A stretch of 64,000 nt of DNA, taken from the NCBI GenBank assembly GCA_001969505.1, contig LSSK01000073.1, forward strand, positions 1 to 64,000, in the 5' to 3' direction. A model generated the notes under the pieces. It had not been told where the DNA came from and ran no database searches. It worked only from the letters and a program-made list of their open reading frames with translations. Shown here in pieces: positions 1-9,472 of the stretch (its first letter is position 1; every line of letters begins with the position of its first letter). The stretch comes from Zancudomyces culisetae. Its lineage: Eukaryota; Kickxellomycota; Harpellomycetes; Harpellales; Legeriomycetaceae. The position numbers and the translations under genes were made by a program.

Positions 1-3000
1 CCCTGGGTCGGTCGGCGGGTTACACGCCCCAACAAACTGGATCCGCTCTATTCGCACCCATTGCTGGTCGCTGGTCCGCCAGAACCCTCCGCGCTCCACC
101 AATTGCCGCAAAAACGCAATTACATGCTGTGTGCCATACTTGTCGGTCGCCGGCAAGTTAATCTCGTCACAAAACACCACCAACCATTTACCCACCACCG
201 TAGGCGCAAGCACTATTCCTCCAGGCGTCTTTTTGTACTCACAGTGCTGCTCAAACGTCTTTAACACCAGTTCTACACTTGTCGCTGATGAAAAGTTCAA
301 CCCAACTACTTGTACATCTGTCAGCTTGCGCAGTGCCGCAAACAACGTCATTGTCTTACCCGATCCAGGTGGCCCACATAACAGCAGTGGTCGGTGTTCA
401 GCTAACCACGCATACAGTACACTCTCATGTCGCAAAGTATCTACAGTTGGAACCACTACATCACTATCTGACACTCGATGTGTTTCAATATCAATCATCG
501 GAACTTTACTCTGCCATGCCGTCCATCCAACTTTATCCAGTTTAATTTCTACCTCGTAATCCAATAAACTAACTCTCTGTTGTTGTTGTTGCTGTCCTTC
601 TTCTTGTTCTATAATAGTATTGTTGATAATTGATTCTGGTAATTCTACTATTGTCGCCATTCGTCCAACATATTCACTAAATCCAATTCGCATTTCCAAT
701 GGTGAATCTCCTGCAAAACTCCAAATCAATGCCAACAATAACTTGGCCTCAATATAACCACTCAATAATGAACTACTATTACTACTATCCTCACTTGATT
801 GACCCCCCATTCCTACTTCTCTTTCTCTTCCTACTTCTCTTCCTCTTCCTCCACTAATCATTCCAATATTGGAATTGGTAGAATAGTCTATAAACTGTCT
901 AACCGCACTGTTCAACAACATAAACAACGTGTCTATTGCCCGAATTCTTGTAAAATCCATAATATGACCAATATTCTTTTCTGCATATACCAATGCCTTT
1001 TCCACTACTCCTCCACTCACAAAATACGGTCGCAATAACCGAGCACTAGTTATTTGTATTGGATTTACTGCTGTTTGCAACTGTGATTGTGCTTGTGTCT
1101 GTGTCTGTGATTGTGGTTGTGATTGTGATTGTATACCACTGATTTCCTCAACATCTTCTAATAATGGCTTGGATGCTAACATCTGTAAATAATGCTCTGT
1201 CATCATCTCCAAACTCACTGTTTCTTGACTAAACCAAACCATTCCACACCGTGAAACTGTCGCTGGTGTTGCATACTTTAACGTTTCCACCTCAAACATT
1301 ATCCTGACATTATTTGGAAGTGACAGTCTCTCTCCATTTGGCAACGTCAACAACCGATTGTCGTCCAACACCGAGTTCAAATTCTCTACCCATTCCGGAT
1401 CGACATCTCCGTCAAACACTATCCAGTGTCGCTTCATACTTTCTCCTCTTACATTGTCAATAATCCGCCGCAAAATCTGTGTAAACAACCCATCCGTCCA
1501 CTCTCGAGTCGTATTGTCCAGAGTTCCATACAAACTATCTTTACTAACTGCTTTGGGATCAATCACATAACTAACCACGCCCTGCGCCGAATCCAGCTTG
1601 TCCAGTGCTGCTAATAACACCTTCCACGCAACACTCTTGCCACTTCCTGATGGTCCTACCATCATTACTCCATGGTTGATCTTCTGAATCATATACAACT
1701 GCACCACTTTCTCAACCCATTTCGCTTCTGCAACATACCGGTTTTCTCGACATACTTCTTGAATCAACTCCCGAATTCTTTGGTTCTGATCTGGAACATA
1801 ATCTATTCCCGGGAATACATCTTCCAACAACGACTCCAATAGCGGAATATCACTTGCCACCAGTTTGGGCAGCACATTGTTCCGCACACTCTGGATCAGT
1901 ATTCCTTGTTCCTGCTCGCTACTCATTTCCTGCTGTATTTCTCGCTTGATATTTCCTGCCGACACCAACACCGATTTAAGCGCTCGTAATCCAAAATCAT
2001 AATGTGGTTGTGTCGACAATTGCTCGCCACATAACGAAAATAGAGGAACTGCTTTGGTCGCCAATAGCTCGGCTGACCTGAATCCCTGTGAATACAACAT
2101 CACCTGTGATATCAATTGGTAGTCTGGCTTGCTCATACAAATACTCCTAAACAACTTTTTAAGATTTTCTGGCAAATTGGACCGGCCCGCATAGTTTGGA
2201 TTCATTGTAATAAACACTCCTGTATTTGGATCAAGGTTGACTGGTTTTCCCACCAAATCTATCTCTATCTTTGACTCATCTTTGCTGTTTTTATCCTTGT
2301 TTTTGTCTTTGCTTTTCTCTTTGCTTTCTCGTAATCCCATTTGAATACACTGGATTTGCTGCGATACTGCTGATAATATTCTCTCTTCAAGCCGATTAAA
2401 CTCATCAAAACATCCCCAAGCACCTACCTGACAAAGCCCTGTGAAAATCCGTCCTACTGCCTGGAAGTCAAACGTCTCATCACAACAAAACACCAACACA
2501 AACCGCCCCAACTGTGCCCCAAGCGCCTTTACTGACTCGGTTTTTCCTGTTCCAGCAGGTCCAAATGGCGAACCTCCAAGCTTGTTGTGTAGTGCCTGCG
2601 TCAATGCCAAAAAGCATCGGTCTGTCAATGGCGTCTGAACTATCCGGTCGCTGATTCCCAAATATTCAAATCCATACTCAAACTGTGCATTGGCCATCTT
2701 GATAACCAGCCGCTCTTTTACATTCTTTTCTTCATTCTTATAGTAAAATCGCATATGTTGAAGCCAATCAAAACTATCTACACTCATAGATGTTGTAGCT
2801 GTCATTGTAGTTGTCGCTTTTCTATTCACCAACAATTGACGTGCTACATCCCGCTGATGTACCAACTCGGTAATCAATTGCTCAACTTTTTGTCGACATA
2901 TTCTCTCCAAATCTGTCAACACCACTCCTGCCAACACTTCCAATCCAGCTTCAATCTTTTCTACTACTGCTCCAATATCCTTATCCTTATCCTTATCCTT

Positions 3001-6000
3001 ATCTTTGGTCTTTATTCCACTTTCTACCATTTTTGTCCACTCAATCTGTGCTGCAAGTATCACCAACTGCGTTGGATATCTATTAATCCACTCCATTCGC
3101 TTGCCAAGTTCTTCATCTCCATATAAACAACTCGCCTCTTTAATTGCTTCATCCAACAACAACGCCAATGTCAACTTCATTTCCTCCTCAATTGCTGATA
3201 ACCATTCATTGATTTTACTTGCTTTGGTCAAATCAATTGGATTCTTAAACCCAATTTGCTCTCCTTGTTTCGATGCCATTCCAACTATTTTTGTCTGTCC
3301 TTCATCCAGCTCTACCGCTGCTATCCCCGCAAACATCTTGCGCAAATGTTTTTGAATCCGTGTAATATCTCTCGAATTGCCTATAATCTCCAATAAATCC
3401 TCATCTCCAACAAAATAAAACCGTGGGAACGATCGCCGCTCTCTCTCCAAATACTCTCCCAATGCCCGCTGAATCTTTCCCAACAAATCCGCCAATCTTT
3501 CCAGTCCACGCTGAATATTTGCTATGTTCAACACATCCAAAACAAATGGAGACTTGTACACCTTCTTCATCATACTCATAAACTCACTATTAATGTTCAT
3601 AAATCGGCTGGATTCAACAGGCAACAAATGCTTAATGTCTGCTGAACCAAGAAAGATTCCTTCCAAATATACCCACTGTCTCTGCACATCTATCCACACA
3701 TCAAACAACACATGTACCCGCGTCAATTTGTCTTCCCACACCCCACTCTCCTCCTCAAATACCTTATAGTATGGCGATGCCTTCATTGAACCCAGCGCAC
3801 TCAGATGCTCTGAACACTTGTTAAACAACTCGTCCCATCCTTTAATCAACCGACACTTTCGTTGGTATGGAACCAATTCTATCTCATACTGCGTCCACGT
3901 CTCCTTAACCTGCTTCAAAAACTCTTCTAATCCCATCTCTCCCTGTGCCGCTGTAATAATCGCCTTTATCACCACCTCATTTCTTTTGAGTTCAAACTTG
4001 TAAATATCTCCCAATGTCAAATCCACCTGACTCTTGGGAACTATATTCAAACTCTTGTATAACTCTCTCCAATGTCGATCCTTCACCGCATCTCCCTTCA
4101 GCTCTGAAACTATACTATTTACCTCCATCAACTCATTCACATGGCTCTGCATATATTTGAACGCTGAATACTGTCTCACCTTGTCTGAAAGTTGCTTGGC
4201 TCGCTGCTGGATTGCCTCCAACTTCCCCCGCAGCTTTCTTGGAACTACGCTCGCCCACACCATCTCCTTTACCTCGTCCACCTCATTCCATATCTCTGAA
4301 AGTGCCTTCCACACTCCCTTGAGATCTCCCAGTTCTTCCCGAACCAATTCCAGCTTTGAACTGCTCTCTCCCGCATTTAGCAGCCCTAGCGCTGCCTTGG
4401 CCTTAACCATTTGTCCCAACTCTTCCGATACCCGGCTCAACCGATTCTCAAACTCTGTCAATATATCGAGCGCAACCGCTGCCCGTATCGCTCCATCAAC
4501 TGGCTTGTCTTCATCCCATTTTTTACACAGCCGCATTACTTTGTCGTTGACATGTTTTTCCTGCTCCGAAACCTTGACTTGAAGCCCTCCCAGCTGCTCT
4601 TGGATCACTTGTGACTTTGTCTTCATAATCTCGTTAAATGCCGACCACTCGCCATCCACCTGGTCCTGGTAAACCCAATTACTGCCAAACTGGTATCGCT
4701 GCTTCTCAAGAATCTTTTGTCCCCGGCGTGACACCATCTCTATAAACCGTTTCCACTCTGAAATCGCCCGCTTAGTATCTTCCATAAATATTATAAACTC
4801 AACCGCCTCTACTGTTGTCGCTGTATCGCTAGAATACTGCTCCAATGTTCGTCTTGCCTTCAACATATCTTCATACATACTACGCGTCGTTGCTCCCAAC
4901 TTGACTCCAAATCTACCCAAAATCTCTTTCTGCCACGCATCATATTTGGCATTCACTTTACTCTGTACCTGCCCATATTCTATCTCCATATGTTGCCCTA
5001 TACTCTTTCGACTGTGTTGAGTATCAAACGTCGTGCGCGCCTGGTTTATCTCAAACAGTATCTTCATCCACTGCTCCAAATCATCTCCTAAAAAATCTAC
5101 AATCTGGTCAATACTCAAATCCCACAACGCTTGGTACTGCAGCCATATTCCTATATACTTTATTCCTTCCTGTACTCTTGCCTCAATGGCTCCATATGTC
5201 TCTGCCATCATGCCTCTTGGAAGTCTGGACAACAAATCCCTATACATTGCTGACTTTGGCCGCCTGATTTTCACCGGCGTATCTATAACCTCCACATCAA
5301 AGAATGAATCCAATCCTTCTGTACAGTTTCTTGTACTCTCGTTCACTTCACCTATCGTTGTCAAGTTGTAGCTAGATGATTGTGGCCGCTTTTGCAGACA
5401 CACCACCGACACCCATTCGTGTAGTTCTCGAATCCATGCTGCTCTTGCCGTTTCTATTGGTGGCGAAACATACAATGTCTGGTTCTTTAATCTGATTTCA
5501 TGTACCAATTTCCTGAGCTTTGGCCCTTCGTTTTTCTGAACAACTACTCTGCCTTTATCACTAATGTCTGTCACTCCCATTCCTCTCAACAACTTTCTGT
5601 TTCTGGGTCCTCCTTCATCCTCTTCATCCTCATCTCCTTCTGCATTGTCCCGCAAAAACTCTGTCTCCCACTCGTTTATTGCGTTTTCAAGTCGTACCAT
5701 CAGTGTTGCCTCAATTCGCTCATCCAAATCTTGAATGTACTTTTCCAAATTGCTCACATTTGCCAAACTCAACTTGTCTGCCAACGCTTGGATTTTCCCC
5801 AATATCGCTTGAATTGCCTCTCTATCATATTTGCACGTTGCAAGCTCGCTCACCAGTGTAGTCGCCTCCAAATTAACTCTTACCAACGTCTCTACTTTTT
5901 CTTGAAACATTAATGTCGCCGTGCTTAGCTCTTTCACGTAGTTTACATGCTTTGGACCTTTGCCTACTACTCCGCTCATCTCTGCCGCATTAACAAACAA

Positions 6001-8628
6001 ATCCCAACGCATCTGAAATCCCCTTTCAATCAGGTTTTGCACATCGCTGCAGTATCGCGCCACTAATCCTGCAACCCCCACATTCTTCTCCAAAACATCA
6101 ATTGTCTGTCTATAGCTTCGAATACTCTCCCCAATACTTACTGCAAATGGATACACTCGTTTCCCTTCTCGTCCCATATTTACCAACGTGTGTGGTACTG
6201 AATATCCGAGCCACAGCAACTCTCTCACCTCCTTAAAAAGCGTAATCAATTGCCCATCAAATTGCAGTCCCAACTCAAGCACACCACTGCTTGCCCGTTT
6301 TCTCGAAACTACAAATATCCTCCCTGTCACTCGCAACTCCCGTTTAGTAATGTCATAGTACCATGCATCATAAAGCGGCTTTGTATCTAGCTTTTGCCGA
6401 AAACTCTCCGACTCACTCTGTAGCCGCTGCCCTTCAGCATACAACTCCCATCCCTCGCCCAAAACTGCCTCCACTCTCTTCATGTAATTGTCCAGCTGCT
6501 TCTCAATTTCCCGTGTCCAAATTATCGCCCCTGCTACTGGTGGAACATCTCGCAACTGTGACAACTTGTATGACATTGACTTGTGGTAGTGTTGCTTGAA
6601 TTTCTCGTGAAGTTTCGCTATATCCTCTTTTACTGAATTTATCAACTGCGTCTGATACTCTTGCACTGCCCCCCGGATCTTTGGCCTTACAAACAACGCA
6701 TTGAACTTGGAAAAGACCCTAAACATCTCTGATGAATTCTTGCACTCTGATAATCTGCTTTTCAGCTTTGATATTATCTGGTTTTCCACTCTTGTTACTC
6801 CTTCATTATACATCGCCTCAGCTCGCTCCCATCCCTCTACTCCATCCTTACCCACATCCAGCGCGTCAACATGTCTAACTGCCTCGTACGCCTGTTTTAT
6901 CTCTTCAACTGGATCCACTATTTCGTACACTTCCGTCTCTCCACTCTCTTCCACCTTTCGCTGCTTTTCCCTTCCCACTACTTCGTTTCCCATCACCTGC
7001 GCAATCGTTTGTTTAAGCTGCTCATGTTGTTTGCGGAATCGACGGATAAACTTCAGTCTTTCTTGCAATACTGTATGTGCCGCATTTACCTTCAGCGAAA
7101 TAAACCTCTCACTCCTCCTCCTTGTCACATCCCGCGCCATTCCCAGAAAATCTTTCAAACTATCATCCCATGCTGCGAAACACGCCTCTGCTCCTTCAGC
7201 CAGTTCCTCAAAACTTGAAAACTCCACAAACAATATTTTCTTTTCTCCCAGTATCTTGACCAACTGGTCTCTAAAGTCTCTCGATATCATCTCTACCAAT
7301 GCAAGTGCCCGGTACACTGGATATGTAGTTCCCTTCAACTTCTTATTGATATGCACAAATATTGCCTCAATCCCTCTCCTCACTTTATACACATCTGTAG
7401 CCGACAGCAACTCGTTCAATGGAAAATCTTTCATTAGCACATTGTACTTTGATACCACCTCTGCCGCCTCTTTGATTCCTGTATCCGCCATAAATGATAC
7501 CGTCGCATGGAATCTCTTTGCCGCCTTGAGCGTATCCATCACCAACACTATCTCCTCACTCCCCAACCGCTCCTCTATCCGCTCCAAACTTCGCTCCATG
7601 TTTTGCCAAAAATTTATTTCCTGGCTTGCCGTAACTGCAATTGGATCTTTCACCAAATTCGTCACCTTTTGAATCTCCTTGATCCAACTATTCACATCTG
7701 ATTGAAGTCTATTCAAAAAACTTGAATCGTTCACCATCGTGCTATCAACTGCACTAACCGTCACCCTGCGTCCCTCCGAAATACACTGTCGGACCGCCAT
7801 CTTCACCAAATAGTTAACTTCCAATGATGGTTCCGGAATCTCTGCATTTTGCTGCAAGTTTATCAATGAAAGCTCCAACTCTGCAAGCTTTCGTTTCGTC
7901 ATTGGCAGCCCTGTGTCTCCCTCTTTACTCTCTTTGCGAACGACTCTCCCCTTATCTTCCTTTTCGTTCTCCGCTTCAACTCTCTGTCTTGCATTGACAA
8001 ACGCATTGAAATACGGCGTAACTCCATAGTGTATTAACGAATGCATCGCCTCGTATGGAGTTTGTGTTCCCATCAACATTTTTTGCCCTTTTTCCTTATC
8101 ACTCCTTCCCTTCTCTGTATCGTCTAAGGCATCTAGTGGATCTAAAGCCATGTCATCGCTTGGCTTTCCCCGTGTCAGATTATACCCCATCGCTGGCCCT
8201 GGAAGATTAATTACCTGAAGCTGTGAACTCAGGGAAAGATTCCCTTCAAGAACTGCTGACCTCTTGATAAGAACCACAGCGCCCATCATTTTCTTTGTCC
8301 ATTCTAGCTCCGTCGATGTTGTATAACTTATTCTCGCCAGTGCCCCATCATCATCTAATTCATCTTCTTTCTCTTGCTCCTTCGAATCGTCTATTTCCTT
8401 GATTATATATAGTGCCGGTGTCTGGGGATCCCTGATAAACTGCTGACACTTGTCCTGTGACTCTGGCAATTCGAGCAGCGAAAGGATGCTGTCATCACCG
8501 TTGTCGCCACCCAGCAGTGCTGTGGTAACCGTTTCAATGTATCTTATCACAGGCTTTATGTCGCAAAGCGTAATGGGATCCAGCTCTCCTAGCTGCGTAC
8601 TAGTTATTGGCGAGAAACTAGTTTCCAT
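1..8628 (-). CDS. DYN1: Cytoplasmic dynein heavy chain, N-terminal part (runs off left edge)
   Basis: This is the motor subunit of cytoplasmic dynein, the minus-end-directed microtubule motor for nuclear positioning and retrograde transport. The frame starts at the ATG at 8628-8626 and I found it in register at every landmark checked, giving 2876 codons with no sign of an intron. Tail motif GTQTPYEAMHSLI lies near 8070-8030. AAA1 has Walker A GPAGTGKT at about residue 2023 (2562-2539) and Walker B region GAWGCFDEFNRL near 2425-2390. AAA2 has Walker A GPSGSGKS at about residue 2325 (1656-1633) followed by the FDGDVDPEWVENLNSVLDDN stretch. AAA3 has Walker A GPPGSGKT at about residue 2752 (375-352). 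AAA4-6, the stalk and the microtubule-binding domain lie beyond position 1. Several in-frame simple repeats (Lys-Asp and Gln-rich runs) interrupt the core. The GPAGTGKT and FDEFNRL motifs make the family certain; assignment to the cytoplasmic class rests on general similarity and is very likely. Confidence 0.97.
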   Translation of the reverse strand, partial: METSFSPITSTQLGELDPITLCDIKPVIRYIETVTTALLGGDNGDDSILSLLELPESQDKCQQFIRDPQTPALYIIKEIDDSKEQEKEDELDDDGALARISYTTSTELEWTKKMMGAVVLIKRSAVLEGNLSLSSQLQVINLPGPAMGYNLTRGKPSDDMALDPLDALDDTEKGRSDKEKGQKMLMGTQTPYEAMHSLIHYGVTPYFNAFVNARQRVEAENEKEDKGRVVRKESKEGDTGLPMTKRKLAELELSLINLQQNAEIPEPSLEVNYLVKMAVRQCISEGRRVTVSAVDSTMVNDSSFLNRLQSDVNSWIKEIQKVTNLVKDPIAVTASQEINFWQNMERSLERIEERLGSEEIVLVMDTLKAAKRFHATVSFMADTGIKEAAEVVSKYNVLMKDFPLNELLSATDVYKVRRGIEAIFVHINKKLKGTTYPVYRALALVEMISRDFRDQLVKILGEKKILFVEFSSFEELAEGAEACFAAWDDSLKDFLGMARDVTRRRSERFISLKVNAAHTVLQERLKFIRRFRKQHEQLKQTIAQVMGNEVVGREKQRKVEESGETEVYEIVDPVEEIKQAYEAVRHVDALDVGKDGVEGWERAEAMYNEGVTRVENQIISKLKSRLSECKNSSEMFRVFSKFNALFVRPKIRGAVQEYQTQLINSVKEDIAKLHEKFKQHYHKSMSYKLSQLRDVPPVAGAIIWTREIEKQLDNYMKRVEAVLGEGWELYAEGQRLQSESESFRQKLDTKPLYDAWYYDITKRELRVTGRIFVVSRKRASSGVLELGLQFDGQLITLFKEVRELLWLGYSVPHTLVNMGREGKRVYPFAVSIGESIRSYRQTIDVLEKNVGVAGLVARYCSDVQNLIERGFQMRWDLFVNAAEMSGVVGKGPKHVNYVKELSTATLMFQEKVETLVRVNLEATTLVSELATCKYDREAIQAILGKIQALADKLSLANVSNLEKYIQDLDERIEATLMVRLENAINEWETEFLRDNAEGDEDEEDEGGPRNRKLLRGMGVTDISDKGRVVVQKNEGPKLRKLVHEIRLKNQTLYVSPPIETARAAWIRELHEWVSVVCLQKRPQSSSYNLTTIGEVNESTRNCTEGLDSFFDVEVIDTPVKIRRPKSAMYRDLLSRLPRGMMAETYGAIEARVQEGIKYIGIWLQYQALWDLSIDQIVDFLGDDLEQWMKILFEINQARTTFDTQHSRKSIGQHMEIEYGQVQSKVNAKYDAWQKEILGRFGVKLGATTRSMYEDMLKARRTLEQYSSDTATTVEAVEFIIFMEDTKRAISEWKRFIEMVSRRGQKILEKQRYQFGSNWVYQDQVDGEWSAFNEIMKTKSQVIQEQLGGLQVKVSEQEKHVNDKVMRLCKKWDEDKPVDGAIRAAVALDILTEFENRLSRVSEELGQMVKAKAALGLLNAGESSSKLELVREELGDLKGVWKALSEIWNEVDEVKEMVWASVVPRKLRGKLEAIQQRAKQLSDKVRQYSAFKYMQSHVNELMEVNSIVSELKGDAVKDRHWRELYKSLNIVPKSQVDLTLGDIYKFELKRNEVVIKAIITAAQGEMGLEEFLKQVKETWTQYEIELVPYQRKCRLIKGWDELFNKCSEHLSALGSMKASPYYKVFEEESGVWEDKLTRVHVLFDVWIDVQRQWVYLEGIFLGSADIKHLLPVESSRFMNINSEFMSMMKKVYKSPFVLDVLNIANIQRGLERLADLLGKIQRALGEYLERERRSFPRFYFVGDEDLLEIIGNSRDITRIQKHLRKMFAGIAAVELDEGQTKIVGMASKQGEQIGFKNPIDLTKASKINEWLSAIEEEMKLTLALLLDEAIKEASCLYGDEELGKRMEWINRYPTQLVILAAQIEWTKMVESGIKTKDKDKDKDKDIGAVVEKIEAGLEVLAGVVLTDLERICRQKVEQLITELVHQRDVARQLLVNRKATTTMTATTSMSVDSFDWLQHMRFYYKNEEKNVKERLVIKMANAQFEYGFEYLGISDRIVQTPLTDRCFLALTQALHNKLGGSPFGPAGTGKTESVKALGAQLGRFVLVFCCDETFDFQAVGRIFTGLCQVGAWGCFDEFNRLEERILSAVSQQIQCIQMGLRESKEKSKDKNKDKNSKDESKIEIDLVGKPVNLDPNTGVFITMNPNYAGRSNLPENLKKLFRSICMSKPDYQLISQVMLYSQGFRSAELLATKAVPLFSLCGEQLSTQPHYDFGLRALKSVLVSAGNIKREIQQEMSSEQEQGILIQSVRNNVLPKLVASDIPLLESLLEDVFPGIDYVPDQNQRIRELIQEVCRENRYVAEAKWVEKVVQLYMIQKINHGVMMVGPSGSGKSVAWKVLLAALDKLDSAQGVVSYVIDPKAVSKDSLYGTLDNTTREWTDGLFTQILRRIIDNVRGESMKRHWIVFDGDVDPEWVENLNSVLDDNRLLTLPNGERLSLPNNVRIMFEVETLKYATPATVSRCGMVWFSQETVSLEMMTEHYLQMLASKPLLEDVEEISGIQSQSQPQSQTQTQAQSQLQTAVNPIQITSARLLRPYFVSGGVVEKALVYAEKNIGHIMDFTRIRAIDTLFMLLNSAVRQFIDYSTNSNIGMISGGRGREVGREREVGMGGQSSEDSSNSSSLLSGYIEAKLLLALIWSFAGDSPLEMRIGFSEYVGRMATIVELPESIINNTIIEQEEGQQQQQQRVSLLDYEVEIKLDKVGWTAWQSKVPMIDIETHRVSDSDVVVPTVDTLRHESVLYAWLAEHRPLLLCGPPGSGKTMTLFAALRKLTDVQVVGLNFSSATSVELVLKTFEQHCEYKKTPGGIVLAPTVVGKWLVVFCDEINLPATDKYGTQHVIAFLRQLVERGGFWRTSDQQWVRIERIQFVGACNPPTDPG

Positions 8629-9472
8629 TTTCAAGTATGTACTTTTGCTTATTTTCTGCCTTTTTCTCACTTTGACTATTCACAAGTTTTCCAGAGTATC
8701 TATTATTTCTTTATTCCTCTTTTTTTTCGATTCTTATCTTTTTCCTGATCAGGAATTCTCTTCAATGTATACTTGAAAAATATAAATATACACCCTTATT
8801 TCAAAATACCAGATTTATTGTCAATTTTCTTTTTTTTTTTTGTTTAAGTTTACGAATTGTTTATTTATAATTGGAATATAAATAGTGCAAAAAATGCTGC
8901 TTTACAAAAAAATCACTAAAGAAAACTTACAAAGCATCGTTACCCAAGTTTTAGTAAATTAGTGGTTATTCCGTTTATTTTGGCCTATACTTTTGCTCCA
9001 TTTTATTTTCTACGATACTTAGAATTTGTTTACAATATGTACTAGGTTGTTAATTTATTTATTTTTCAATCTCCATTATTCACAAACTTCAACTCTAATT
9101 CTGCATATTTAATTTCTTCAAAATTAAACCTTTGTTCAAAGACTTCACAAAATATTTCAGTTTTATTGATACTCGATAACATGGCATGACATGAAATGAC
9201 ATGAAATGAAATGGTCTTACCTACAGTTAACATATTCCTCAATATCGTTTAGTTGAATCAAACTTGTCGGTTCAGAAAACCCAGCACAAACTCACCGTCA
9301 CCATTATCATCAATAGCTTTTTTCCATCTAAATATCTATTTTTAGTTGCTCTAAAAATGAGTATTCAGTTATTCTAGCCATCTGTAAAGGATCTTTTATA
9401 TATTTATATTTTAACAAATAACATGAACTACTAAAACTACATATATAATTCAAAAAAAAGATCATTTATAAT
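8629..9472. other. Intergenic: dynein 5' region and 3' flank of the 7TM-RGS gene
   Basis: This 844-bp AT-rich stretch lies upstream of the dynein start and downstream of the 7TM-RGS stop. It contains T-runs near 8828-8840 and no open frame with family features. I see no RNA gene. The dynein promoter should lie here, but I could not pick out a convincing core element. Confidence 0.6.

Noticed and set aside
6701-7672. Long plus-strand open frame (323 codons)
   Set aside because: It lies antisense to the dynein heavy chain frame, which has conserved motifs on both sides. Its Ser/Thr/Leu-rich composition is typical of the complement of a coding strand.
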